From the NCBI GenBank assembly GCA_015075305.1, contig JABTUS010000002.1, positions 248,001-312,000 on the forward strand: 64,000 bases of DNA, given 5' to 3'. The position numbers and the translations under genes were made by a program. Below, one piece after another: positions 26,784 to 35,497 of the stretch; positions within the stretch are counted from its first letter, which is position 1; the number at the start of each line of letters is the position of its first letter. The notes under the pieces were generated by a model. That model was not told where the DNA came from, did no database searches, and worked only from the letters and a program-made list of their open reading frames with translations. The DNA comes from Opitutaceae bacterium. Lineage in GTDB: Bacteria > Verrucomicrobiota > Verrucomicrobiia > Opitutales > Opitutaceae.

Positions 26784-29700
26784 ATGAAATTATCGCTCTT
26801 GCCGATTCTCATTCTCGCAGCGGCAGGCACGGCCGTCGCAGGATTTGCCCAGACGGCTGACACAGTCGCCCCGTCCTCCGCACCGAGTTCGGCGCGTTCA
26901 CTCCTCAAGCCGGGTGACCCCGCCCCCGACTTCGCGGTTGTCGGCCCCGACGGCAGGACGATCAAGCTGTCCGATTTCCGCGGCAAGATGGTCCTCGTGG
27001 ACATCTGGGCGACCTGGTGCGGACCGTGCGTCGCCTCGATGCCGCACAACAGCGAGATCGCGAAAAAATTCGCCAAGGACGATCTTGTCGTCCTCGCCGT
27101 CTGCACCGATGACAGCCGCGAAAACTACGACGGGTGGGTGAAACGCAATGCGTCCAAGTACGCGTTCCTCACCGCGCACGACACCGCAGGCAAGGACAAC
27201 TGGGACCGGTCCATCTTCAACACCGAGTATCGCGTCTCCGGTTTCCCCACGCTCTTCCTCATCGATCGCAACGGACGCCTTGTCGGGCAAACCTCCGGCG
27301 GCGGCAACGCCGAGAATCCCTACCTGACGCGCCTGCTCGCGAAGGGTGGAATTCCCATCGACACCTCCCACCTGCCACCTGAACCGACGGGCGGACCCAA
27401 ATCCATTCCCGCCATGACCAAGACCATGGCCATGGGCATGGGCGCACCCGCGCAGGCGACCGCCGCAGGGGCAAGTCCAACAGCGCGCTTTGCCTCGATG
27501 GCCGCCGGCACGATGGTTCCCGATTTCACCATGCTCGATCTCTCGGGCCGCGAGGTGAAGCTCTCCTCGCTGCGCGGAAAACCGACATTCATCGCATTCT
27601 GGACCAACCTGCGCGCGCCCGCTGACGATGTCGCCAGGATCTACTCCGCATACAAGGACAAGGGACTCCAGGTGATCGGCATCAACACGGGCACCGACAA
27701 CGCAGAGTTCGCAAAGTGGCACGCTCAGAACAGCAGCGCCATCCCCTTCCCAGTCTACTCGGATCCTGCAGGCAAGGCACCGATGGAGAGCATCTCCTAC
27801 ATGACCTTCGGCGCAGGCATGTACCCCGCCTATGCCATGATCGACAGCGCCGGCAAACTCGTTGGCGGCACGATCGGCATGGGTCCCAAGGTCAGCGGTC
27901 TGCTCCGCGATCTGGTAAAGAACGCCGGCATTGCACTCACAGCCGCCGACCAGGAATTGCTCGCCGCCGCAGTCAAGGAAACCGCTCCAGCGATGCGGGC
28001 CGCCACGATCAAGCCCGGCCCCGCCCCCAGCGGCGGCATGACTGCCGCACGGCCTGCGACACTCGAAGCCGGCGCCATCGCCCCGGACTTCCTCATGAAG
28101 ACTGTCGATGATCGCGACGTCCGTCTCTCCGATTTCAAGGGGAAGATCGTCATCCTCGACTTCTGGGCCACCTGGTGCGGACCGTGCATCGCCTCGTTTC
28201 CGCATACACAAAAAATCGCCGAAAAATACAAGTCGCAGGATGTCGTCGTCCTCGCCTCCGGCACGAGCGACAAGATCGATCAGTTCAAGAAATGGATCCC
28301 GGCGCATCAGTCGAAGTACCCCGACATCCAGTTCACCTTTGATCCCAACGAACGCGGCTCCGCGACGGAGGCCGAGCGCGCCTCGGCCAAGCTTTACCAT
28401 GTGGTCGGCATTCCGACCCAGTTCATCATTGGCCGCGACGGCAGGATCGCGGCCGTTGTTGTCGGCAACGGCGGCGAAAGCGACGCCCGCACCGAAACCG
28501 CGCTCGCCAGCCTCGGCGTCAAGGTTGATGCCACAGTTGTCGAAAAAGGCAGGCAGCAGATCAAGGAAGCCGAAGAGCGCGAGGCGGCGATGCGCGAGCA
28601 GGCAAAGACTCCACGTCCGCCATTCTTTGAAAACTACGGCAAACTCAAGGCCGGCGAAATTCCCCCTGCGATAAATGTCATCACCGCCGATGGTCAGACG
28701 AAACAACTTTCCGATATCACCGCGGGCAAGGTTGCGGTCATCGGACTCTGGAACGCGGGCATGGGCCCCCCTCAGCCGATGCGCGAACTCTGGAACTCCT
28801 GGGGCGGCGCCTACAAGGACGAGAACGTGACCTTCCTCGGGATCGGCGCCTTTGATTCACGCGAGAATTTCGACGATTGGGTTTCAAAGAACTCGGGGAA
28901 CATCTCATTCCCGGTTGTTTTCGACCCGGCCGGCAAGCCGCCGCGTCCCGACAAGGACTACGCCGATCTCACGGACGAGGAAAAGGGCGCCTTCGCGGCC
29001 AAGAGTCGTGAACACATGCAGAAGGTCATTCCCATGCTCATGGGTGGCGTCATCACCCCGATCCCCTCCGGAATGGTCCTCGACGCCAAAGGCAGGCTCG
29101 TCGGCTGGTTTGCCGGATACGGCGAGCCCACCCCCGATGCCATCGCCAACCTGCTCCTTCGGGCCGGTGTCAAACTCAAGCCCGAACACACGCCCGCCAG
29201 GATCTGGACCGCCGAGGAAACCAAGCCGCCGGCACCCGAGGCGCGCAAAGGAACCATTGCCATCGGAGCAATGGCTCCCGACTTCCTCACCACAACGGTC
29301 GACGGCAAAGCGATCCGCATTTCCGACTACAAGGGCAAGGTGCTCATCCTTGATTTCTGGGCGACTTGGTGCGGACCCTGCATGAGCGCCATGCCCCACA
29401 CCCAGGAGGTCGCCGCCAAGTACAAGGACCAGGGCGTCGTTGTCCTTGGTTCCTGCACGAGCGACACGCGGGCCGCGTTTGAACGCTGGGTGAAGGCCAA
29501 TCAGGAAAAGTACCCGGACATCGTCTGGAGCCACGACAAGGAGGAGCGCGGACCGAAGCGGGCCTCGTTCGATCTCTACGGTGTATCCGGAATTCCCACA
29601 CAGTTTATCATCAACCGCGATGGAAAGATCGTCGACATCGTGGTCGGCTACATGCAGGGCGAGGCCATCCTCGATGCAGCCCTGGCCAAGGCTGGCGTCT

Positions 29701-29816
29701 CCGTCGACCCCGCCCTCATCGCGAAGGGCGCAGCTGACTTGAAGCGTCGCGCAGTGCTTTCGGGTGAGGCTCCCATTCCCGCGAAAGCTCTCGTCGCGCC
29801 AAAAGCCGGGGATTGA
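26784..29816 (+). CDS. Secreted protein with five tandem thioredoxin-like domains
   Basis: The protein has about 1010 residues with a signal peptide (LLPILILAAAGTAVAGFA). Five TlpA/redoxin-like domains follow in tandem at about 41-190, 238-385, 428-580, 621-797 and 826-972. Domains 1, 3 and 5 hold intact WCGPC at residues 78-82, 464-468 and 862-866 with cis-proline motifs (SGFPTLF, VGIPTQF, SGIPTQF). Domains 2 and 4 keep the fold pattern but have no CXXC: domain 2 has WTNLRAP near 273 and domain 4 has WNAGMGPP near 656. Such single domains usually reduce periplasmic disulfides. A five-fold array with alternating CXXC-containing and CXXC-less domains is unusual. ATG 26784 is the first that gives a signal peptide. 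The stop overlaps the LuxR gene start. Confidence 0.9.
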   Translation: MKLSLLPILILAAAGTAVAGFAQTADTVAPSSAPSSARSLLKPGDPAPDFAVVGPDGRTIKLSDFRGKMVLVDIWATWCGPCVASMPHNSEIAKKFAKDDLVVLAVCTDDSRENYDGWVKRNASKYAFLTAHDTAGKDNWDRSIFNTEYRVSGFPTLFLIDRNGRLVGQTSGGGNAENPYLTRLLAKGGIPIDTSHLPPEPTGGPKSIPAMTKTMAMGMGAPAQATAAGASPTARFASMAAGTMVPDFTMLDLSGREVKLSSLRGKPTFIAFWTNLRAPADDVARIYSAYKDKGLQVIGINTGTDNAEFAKWHAQNSSAIPFPVYSDPAGKAPMESISYMTFGAGMYPAYAMIDSAGKLVGGTIGMGPKVSGLLRDLVKNAGIALTAADQELLAAAVKETAPAMRAATIKPGPAPSGGMTAARPATLEAGAIAPDFLMKTVDDRDVRLSDFKGKIVILDFWATWCGPCIASFPHTQKIAEKYKSQDVVVLASGTSDKIDQFKKWIPAHQSKYPDIQFTFDPNERGSATEAERASAKLYHVVGIPTQFIIGRDGRIAAVVVGNGGESDARTETALASLGVKVDATVVEKGRQQIKEAEEREAAMREQAKTPRPPFFENYGKLKAGEIPPAINVITADGQTKQLSDITAGKVAVIGLWNAGMGPPQPMRELWNSWGGAYKDENVTFLGIGAFDSRENFDDWVSKNSGNISFPVVFDPAGKPPRPDKDYADLTDEEKGAFAAKSREHMQKVIPMLMGGVITPIPSGMVLDAKGRLVGWFAGYGEPTPDAIANLLLRAGVKLKPEHTPARIWTAEETKPPAPEARKGTIAIGAMAPDFLTTTVDGKAIRISDYKGKVLILDFWATWCGPCMSAMPHTQEVAAKYKDQGVVVLGSCTSDTRAAFERWVKANQEKYPDIVWSHDKEERGPKRASFDLYGVSGIPTQFIINRDGKIVDIVVGYMQGEAILDAALAKAGVSVDPALIAKGAADLKRRAVLSGEAPIPAKALVAPKAGD

Positions 29817-31054
29817 GTCAGCGACGGTTGTTTGCAAGCATTCGTGCCGAGGTGAAAAGGAAGAAGGCATCACCCGGCACGAAATCCCCCGCGATCGAGG
29901 TCCGCGATCGCTCTCCGCATCTGGACGATCCGGCGCTGCAGCGCCTCATCGTCGACATGCAGGTCGCCGCCAGCATCCCCGAACTCTGGAAGGCGCTGCA
30001 CCGCCTGCTTCAGCAGGCGATTCCCAACCATCACTCGACGACGCTCTTTCTCGATGCGATGGAGCGCAATCCCGGCGCGCTGACCCTGCATTCGCAGCCT
30101 TCGCGCAAACCGCCCGATTGGTGGAAGGCCAGGGCCCGGCTCTCACCCACGCACGCCTGGCTCGACGCCCATCCGGGGGTCAAGCTCTACAGCCTGGACG
30201 ACGTCGTTCCCGACCGGGTTGCGCTGAAAAACAGCGACTTCTACCGCCACGTCCTCATTCCCGAGGGCTGGGACAAGCTGCTGGGCCTCACCCTCTGGCA
30301 GCAGGGCGAACGCAAGAGCATCCTCTGCCTGCGCCGCGCGATGAATCAGCCCGCATTCAACGACGGCGAGAAGGCGCTGATGCTGGAGATCCATCCCTTT
30401 CTCGACCGCAATCTGCGGCGGCTGGAAAAACACGAGGAGGAGGTTGTCGCGCGCAACAGCCTGCAGCAGTTCATCAATCTCCTCCCCCAGGGCATCCTGC
30501 TGATCAATGCCCGTCACGAACTCGTGTTTGCGAATCACCAGGCCTTTGAGGCCTGCGCGGTCTGGAACCACGGCGCAACGGCGGCGCGCCAGCTCAACGG
30601 CCGCGCCGTCTTTGCCGTGCCACCCGCCTTCATCGAGGTCTACCACGAACTGATGTCGCACCACTACGCGACCGCCCTGGCCGATCCCGACGGACATCAT
30701 CCCGCGGAAAAGCGCCGGCTTGTCCATCCGACGCTGAAACACATGCAGGCGGACCTGTCGCTTTTCTCCCTCGATGACCCGCTGCTCTCGCGTCCGAATC
30801 TTTTCGCCCAGATCATCAACCGGGAGTCGCTGAACCCCTCTGTGCCGGAGACCATGGACCGCCAGTTGACGGTCCTCGCGAGCCTGACCCAGCGCGAAAA
30901 GGAGGTCGCCCTCCTCGTGCGCGACGGCCTCAGCAACGACGAGATCGCCCAGCGCCTGTCAAAGGGCGTGGGCACCGTGAAGAACCAGCTGCAGTCGATC
31001 TTCGGAAAACTCGAGATCGACTCGCGGGCCAAACTGATCTCGCTGCTGCGATAG
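29813..31054 (+). CDS. LuxR-type HTH transcriptional regulator
   Basis: The 413-residue protein has a C-terminal LuxR helix-turn-helix (LTQREKEVALLVRDGLSNDEIAQRLSKGVGTVKNQLQSIF) preceded by about 340 residues with a possible GAF/PAS-like sensor region (FINLLPQGILLINARHELVFANHQAF). There is no receiver domain, so the input is probably a ligand or protein. The frame begins with TTG at 29813, which overlaps the stop of the five-thioredoxin gene by four bases (TTGA), suggesting translational coupling. An in-frame GTG at 29852 and ATG at 29957 are alternatives. The coupling implies it may regulate its upstream partner or the convergent TonB receptor. Confidence 0.8.
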   Translation: MSQRRLFASIRAEVKRKKASPGTKSPAIEVRDRSPHLDDPALQRLIVDMQVAASIPELWKALHRLLQQAIPNHHSTTLFLDAMERNPGALTLHSQPSRKPPDWWKARARLSPTHAWLDAHPGVKLYSLDDVVPDRVALKNSDFYRHVLIPEGWDKLLGLTLWQQGERKSILCLRRAMNQPAFNDGEKALMLEIHPFLDRNLRRLEKHEEEVVARNSLQQFINLLPQGILLINARHELVFANHQAFEACAVWNHGATAARQLNGRAVFAVPPAFIEVYHELMSHHYATALADPDGHHPAEKRRLVHPTLKHMQADLSLFSLDDPLLSRPNLFAQIINRESLNPSVPETMDRQLTVLASLTQREKEVALLVRDGLSNDEIAQRLSKGVGTVKNQLQSIFGKLEIDSRAKLISLLR

Positions 31055-31097
31055 TTGGACGGCAGCGGCGCTCGCCGCCACCGTCAACAGACTTTCA

Positions 31098-34052
31098 TCA
31101 GAACGGCAGACGGAAGGACAACTCGTACGACCGGCCCAGCACCAGATTGCTGTGAAGGGCTCCATTGTAGCCGAACGCCGTATCCGAGAACGGCGGCTCC
31201 TTGTCGAAGAGGTTGCTGATGCCGCCGCTCAAGACCAGCCCCTTGCCGTACCCCCGCCAGACCCCCTTCGGGAAACGATAGCTGCCGCGGATATCGACCC
31301 TGATCACCGCCGGAGTGGGCAGATATCGGATGGCGCTGTTGTTGGCGACAAACGTATTGCCAGTCAGGTTGGTCTCGAATCCATCGATGTAATTCACGAA
31401 GAGCGAACCGCTCAGGGGACCCCGGTCCCACAGCAACGAGCCGAGAAAGCGCCACTTGGGAGGAGCGCCCGTGTCGTCCTCAAGAATCACCGGAGGCTGG
31501 CCTGGAGCCAGGGTCTTTTGATTCTTCAGCGTGCGCGAGGCGCTGCCCGACAACCGCCATCTGCCGAGCCGTTCATACGGCACGGCATAGTCCACACGAA
31601 GGTCGAGGGAGTCGGCCAGGATGCTCCCAAAGTTGACGAAAGTGGTGTCGATGGAGGTCAATCGTCCCGGTTGGTTCAGCGCGATGTCCTCGGGTGCCGC
31701 GGGTGCGCGAACGATGCGGTCCTGGAACAAGGCTTCATTGTTGACCAGCGTGGTTGCCGAAAGGCGCTGCAGCGCGTTCTTCTGCTCGATGCGCGTGTAA
31801 TTGACCTCAAACGTAAGCCCTTTCACAACCGGCGGCTCGAAGACGAGTCCGTATTTCTCGGTGGTGGAAGTCTCAGGCCCCATGTTGGGTGCCGAACCCG
31901 AGCTCACTTGAACATTGGGTGTTGATGCCGGGGTGCGCCGCGGATCGACAACGGTCGAATTCGATACAGTCGGTGCAATCTGATATTCGGTAAGAAACGG
32001 AACGCGGAAGCCTTCAGAGTAACTTGCCCTCAGAAGCAGCGATTGCGCAGGCACCCATGCAATCCCGTACTTTGGCACAAACTTGGTATACTGTTCATGA
32101 TCCTCGTACCGGCCCGCAATCTGCAACTCCAGCCTGCGAAGCAGCGGGGCAGCGTTGGGCTTGCCGAAAACCGGAACTGACAGTTCGGAAAATGCGGCGA
32201 TCGTATCCCGCGATCCCCCCACCTGGGTTCTCAATGGCACCGGCGTCACAGCCTCACGGGTGTTGACCGAGATGTTTTCATTCTCCTCCTTGTAGAAACT
32301 GCTTCCCACGGCCATCTTGATCGGACCGCCGGGCAGCCGGTAGAGATCCCCATCCGCCGAGACATCCACCTGCTGTTCGGTCGAATCGGAATTCACGGTG
32401 TTGTAGAGCGCCATTGCCTCATAAATAGCCGCCTGCTTGTTACCCGCCACTCGGGCATCCAGGAAGGGATTCAGGCGAAGCGAGAGATCCGGATTCGCCA
32501 ATGCCGCCGTGATGGCCGCCCCGTTGAACAAACGCGTGGATTTGTCCATCTTGTAGTTCTGCCAGGAATAGGAGGCATCCCATTGCCAGGTGTCTCCAAA
32601 CGTCCCGCGCATGCCGATCGAGCTCAGAAGAGTCTTGCTGTGCGTCTTCTGGCTCGCTGGGCCAAACTCGTAGTGGACCATTCCAACGAGCACATCCTGG
32701 CCAAACGGGTTGTAAGGATTCGCCACACCGTTGATCGTTGCAGGGACAACCGTCGAATAGTTTCCAAATCCGCTAAACGCCGAAGCCGAGGACACGCCAG
32801 GCTGAGATTCGAACAATCCGCGCACATCCGCGTAACTTACCTTGCCGTAAAGTTCGACCGAACGCTTGAACTTGTAGGTGAAGTTTCCCGCAAAATTGTA
32901 CCTTTCAGACTCAGGAATGATATCGATGAATTCCGCCGTATTGCCCCGGACAAGACCCGACGCGCTGTTGAGATTGCTGGGGGGGGATGCCGTAAAGTTT
33001 GACAAGACAGGATTGCCGGTGATGCCGTCCCGCACCAATGCGAAGCGGGCTGGCGTTCCATCAGGAAGAAAGAAATTCGTCAGGTTTCCCGTGCGCGCCT
33101 GAACAACACCGGGATAGCCCCAATTTAACCGCAGATCCCGTCCCTGAGAAGGAGCCCCCGTGGAAACCAATGTTCCGGCGACAGTTCCGCGATGGTCCTG
33201 GTTCTTGGAGAAAGACCGCTGCGACGCTTTTAGATCCGCGCGGCTGTAGTAGTCCGCACTCAGCACCACCTGAAGCCGGCCCTTGGAAAAGCCCGAAGTG
33301 ACATTGGCGAAACGCTCATGTCCGCCGCCGTGAAATGCCCCGCGGTAGGATCCGCTGATCTCCGTGCCGGTCCAGTTCTTCTTGAGGATGATGTTGACGA
33401 CACCACCGACGGCGTCGGCTCCATAGAGCGCGGACGATCCATCCGTGATCACCTCAACCCGCTCGATCATGCCGAAGGGAATGCCGTTGAGATCGACAAA
33501 GCCCTGACGGGAGTCAGATGACTGATTGCCCTCACCTGACTTGACCATTCGGCGCCCGTCGACCAGCACCAGGGTCGACCCGGCGCCGAGTCCTGAAAGG
33601 CTGATGCCCGAGACACCCGTCTGCCCGGGAGGCGCGGACGACGCGCCTGTCACAAAGTTTATCGCTGGCGAAGTCGTTTCCGTCCGCTGCCCGAATTCCG
33701 GATTGAATTCGTTCGGGGTCGATCCTCGGCCCGAACTGATGCCCGTGTAGTTCTGCGGAAGGAAATTGAAGAAGTCCGCCAGGGTCATCGCTCCGGTGGC
33801 GTCGATGTAGGACCGGTCATAGACGATCACCGGGGAAGGCCCCTCCACATCGGGCCTGCGTATCCGGGAGCCCAATACGCGCATTTCCTCGAGTTCGGTC
33901 GCCTTGACCAGCTTCTCGGCCTCAACGGTCTGGGTTCGCATGCGAGGCAGATCCTCGGCATCGCCAGGCTTGGAAGGCGTGGATTGCGCGTGGACTGCAC
34001 TCCCCAGCAGCAGGACCGCGAGGGAGCGCCGGAAGATTGATTTTGAGTTCAT
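31098..34052 (-). CDS. TonB-dependent receptor, large
   Basis: About 984 residues with a signal peptide (FRRSLAVLLLGSAVHA), a plug domain with LVLVDGRRM and IERVEVITDGSSALYGADAVGGVVNII, and a long barrel ending in phenylalanine (YELSFRLPF). The SRIRRPDVEGPSPVIVYDRSYIDATGAMTLADFFNFLPQN segment at the plug start is like that of sugar-type TonB receptors common in Verrucomicrobiota and Xanthomonadota. No SusD partner or glycoside hydrolase is adjacent, so the ligand is unknown. ATG 34052 gives the signal peptide; an ATG at 34064 is possible. It is convergent with the LuxR regulator. Confidence 0.88.
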   Translation of the reverse strand: MNSKSIFRRSLAVLLLGSAVHAQSTPSKPGDAEDLPRMRTQTVEAEKLVKATELEEMRVLGSRIRRPDVEGPSPVIVYDRSYIDATGAMTLADFFNFLPQNYTGISSGRGSTPNEFNPEFGQRTETTSPAINFVTGASSAPPGQTGVSGISLSGLGAGSTLVLVDGRRMVKSGEGNQSSDSRQGFVDLNGIPFGMIERVEVITDGSSALYGADAVGGVVNIILKKNWTGTEISGSYRGAFHGGGHERFANVTSGFSKGRLQVVLSADYYSRADLKASQRSFSKNQDHRGTVAGTLVSTGAPSQGRDLRLNWGYPGVVQARTGNLTNFFLPDGTPARFALVRDGITGNPVLSNFTASPPSNLNSASGLVRGNTAEFIDIIPESERYNFAGNFTYKFKRSVELYGKVSYADVRGLFESQPGVSSASAFSGFGNYSTVVPATINGVANPYNPFGQDVLVGMVHYEFGPASQKTHSKTLLSSIGMRGTFGDTWQWDASYSWQNYKMDKSTRLFNGAAITAALANPDLSLRLNPFLDARVAGNKQAAIYEAMALYNTVNSDSTEQQVDVSADGDLYRLPGGPIKMAVGSSFYKEENENISVNTREAVTPVPLRTQVGGSRDTIAAFSELSVPVFGKPNAAPLLRRLELQIAGRYEDHEQYTKFVPKYGIAWVPAQSLLLRASYSEGFRVPFLTEYQIAPTVSNSTVVDPRRTPASTPNVQVSSGSAPNMGPETSTTEKYGLVFEPPVVKGLTFEVNYTRIEQKNALQRLSATTLVNNEALFQDRIVRAPAAPEDIALNQPGRLTSIDTTFVNFGSILADSLDLRVDYAVPYERLGRWRLSGSASRTLKNQKTLAPGQPPVILEDDTGAPPKWRFLGSLLWDRGPLSGSLFVNYIDGFETNLTGNTFVANNSAIRYLPTPAVIRVDIRGSYRFPKGVWRGYGKGLVLSGGISNLFDKEPPFSDTAFGYNGALHSNLVLGRSYELSFRLPF

Positions 34053-34361
34053 GGTGTATTGCATGGTCTGTTGTGTTGCTCGTCGTTTGGGTGACAAAGA
34101 AATGGGATGATCACTTTGACCGAGGTCGAGCGCCGGTCCACCGCGATTGTGGAGTGATCAGGCTTGGGGACGTGGGTGCCACACGACCATTCTCCTGCAT
34201 CAATTGTGGGTGAGGTGGATTGCAAAGACAGGCCAGCGTCTGCGCGGCGTTGCTTTCATCCTACGCGACCCGCGGCAGGGTCATCCATAGGTCAAAAGGC
34301 CTAATCCGATTCGATTCCAACAACACTCCTCCAATCCCGCATCGAAGAATATCGGAAATTT
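34053..34361. other. Leader region of the large TonB receptor gene
   Basis: No coding sequence. On the minus strand this is the upstream region of the TonB receptor. It contains an 8-base inverted repeat TGATCACT (34108-34115) and AGTGATCA (34153-34160) with a 37-base spacer, which could be a regulator site or part of a leader structure. I see no convincing riboswitch or tRNA. Confidence 0.35.
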
Positions 34362-35318
34362 CTACCCCTTGCGCACCCCCACCATCAGCAGGACATTTGC
34401 AGCCGTGATCAGTCCGCCCCCCACAAGCAAGCGGGAGGTCAGCGTTTCATTGGCATAGTCCACGCCCGCCAATGCCGACAACCACGCTGGAAGAAAAAGC
34501 GCCATCATCGCTCCAAATATGGGCTCAATGCAGTAAATGAGCCCGGCCTCGGTCGCCGTGATCTTCGGCTGCCAGGCGTTCATGAGGCCGTAGGCGGCCA
34601 CCGTGCACACAAGCGTCAGCACCACCGTGAACAGCCACCAGGGCGCTGACGTCACCAGCTCTCCAATCGACGTCGCATCGGAAGCCATGACAAGCACCAT
34701 GCCCGTCAGCACGAGACTCATGGTGGCATACATCACGAGAGAGATCCGCTCCGGCCGATTCGCCGCATACTCCGGTTTCTCCAGCCAGAGGATCTGACCG
34801 GCGAAGAAAAGCGATCCCAGCATCGTCTCCCATTCTCCGCGCCCGAAATGAAGCGACCTCAGATCGAAGTCTCCAAGAATGCACACCCCCACGATCACAA
34901 GCATCACGCTGATCCACATCGCCGTCCCCGGATTCGTGCGCGTCCGCACCATCAGGTAAACGGGGATGAACACCACGTAGAGCTGCGTGAGAAACGCCGA
35001 CGTGCTGGCCGATGTGAACTGCAGGGCGTCGCTCTGGCATATCATGCCCGCCGATGAAAAAAGTCCGATCACCCCGCCTTGAACGATTTCATCGCGCGTG
35101 CACCGCAGCGTTCCGGATCGGACGACCTGCCACACCGCCAGCAGCAGTGCCGCGAGCATGAAGCGCGGCATCAGCACCATCGACGCAATGAACCAGGTGT
35201 CGCTGCCCGGTAGCAGCCGCCCATGCAGGAACGCCAGTCCCTTCACCAGAGGAAAACTGACGCCCCAGCAGGCCGTCGCCAGAATCAGGAGGAAAAACGC
35301 TCGTGAACGGGTGGACAT
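34362..35318 (-). CDS. DMT superfamily transporter (EamA)
   Basis: About 318 residues with ten membrane helices. The first begins AFFLLILATACWGVSFPLVKGLAFL, with the CWG.SFP entry motif of EamA exporters. The second repeat begins LGSLFFAGQILWLEKPEY and holds ITATEAGLIYCIEPIFGAMMALF, the EA..Y.IEP motif. It presumably exports a metabolite; substrate unknown. ATG 35318 is preferred to the longer frame from 35366, whose added residues are polar. Divergent from the polyphosphate phosphotransferase gene; a strong palindrome lies between them. Confidence 0.87.
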   Translation of the reverse strand: MSTRSRAFFLLILATACWGVSFPLVKGLAFLHGRLLPGSDTWFIASMVLMPRFMLAALLLAVWQVVRSGTLRCTRDEIVQGGVIGLFSSAGMICQSDALQFTSASTSAFLTQLYVVFIPVYLMVRTRTNPGTAMWISVMLVIVGVCILGDFDLRSLHFGRGEWETMLGSLFFAGQILWLEKPEYAANRPERISLVMYATMSLVLTGMVLVMASDATSIGELVTSAPWWLFTVVLTLVCTVAAYGLMNAWQPKITATEAGLIYCIEPIFGAMMALFLPAWLSALAGVDYANETLTSRLLVGGGLITAANVLLMVGVRKG

Positions 35319-35432
35319 GGAGGGAAAAAAGGATTCAGAGCGAACTTCGAAGGATTCGCAGCGCATCGGTTCGCACCCGCCGACGCAATCACCATGCGGC
35401 CGGTGATGCCGCCGTGCCAGACTGCCGCCGCG

Positions 35433-35463
35433 GCAAGTTCATGAACTTGCGAGCCCCGGCTCG
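35433..35463. promoter_or_regulatory. Two adjacent palindromes between divergent genes
   Basis: GCAAGTTCATGAACTTGC at 35433-35450 is a perfect 18-base palindrome. It is followed immediately by CGAGCC (35450-35455) and GGCTCG (35458-35463), a second perfect pair with a 2-base centre. They lie between the DMT gene and the phosphotransferase ATG at 35498, so they may be an operator serving both, or a dispersed repeat. Confidence 0.5.
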
Positions 35464-35497
35464 ACAAACGCCAACCGGACGCGTTGCCTGTTCCTCC

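Noticed and set aside
26898-28706. 602-codon frame opposite the five-thioredoxin gene
   Set aside because: Repeats only because the sense strand repeats; no independent coding evidence.
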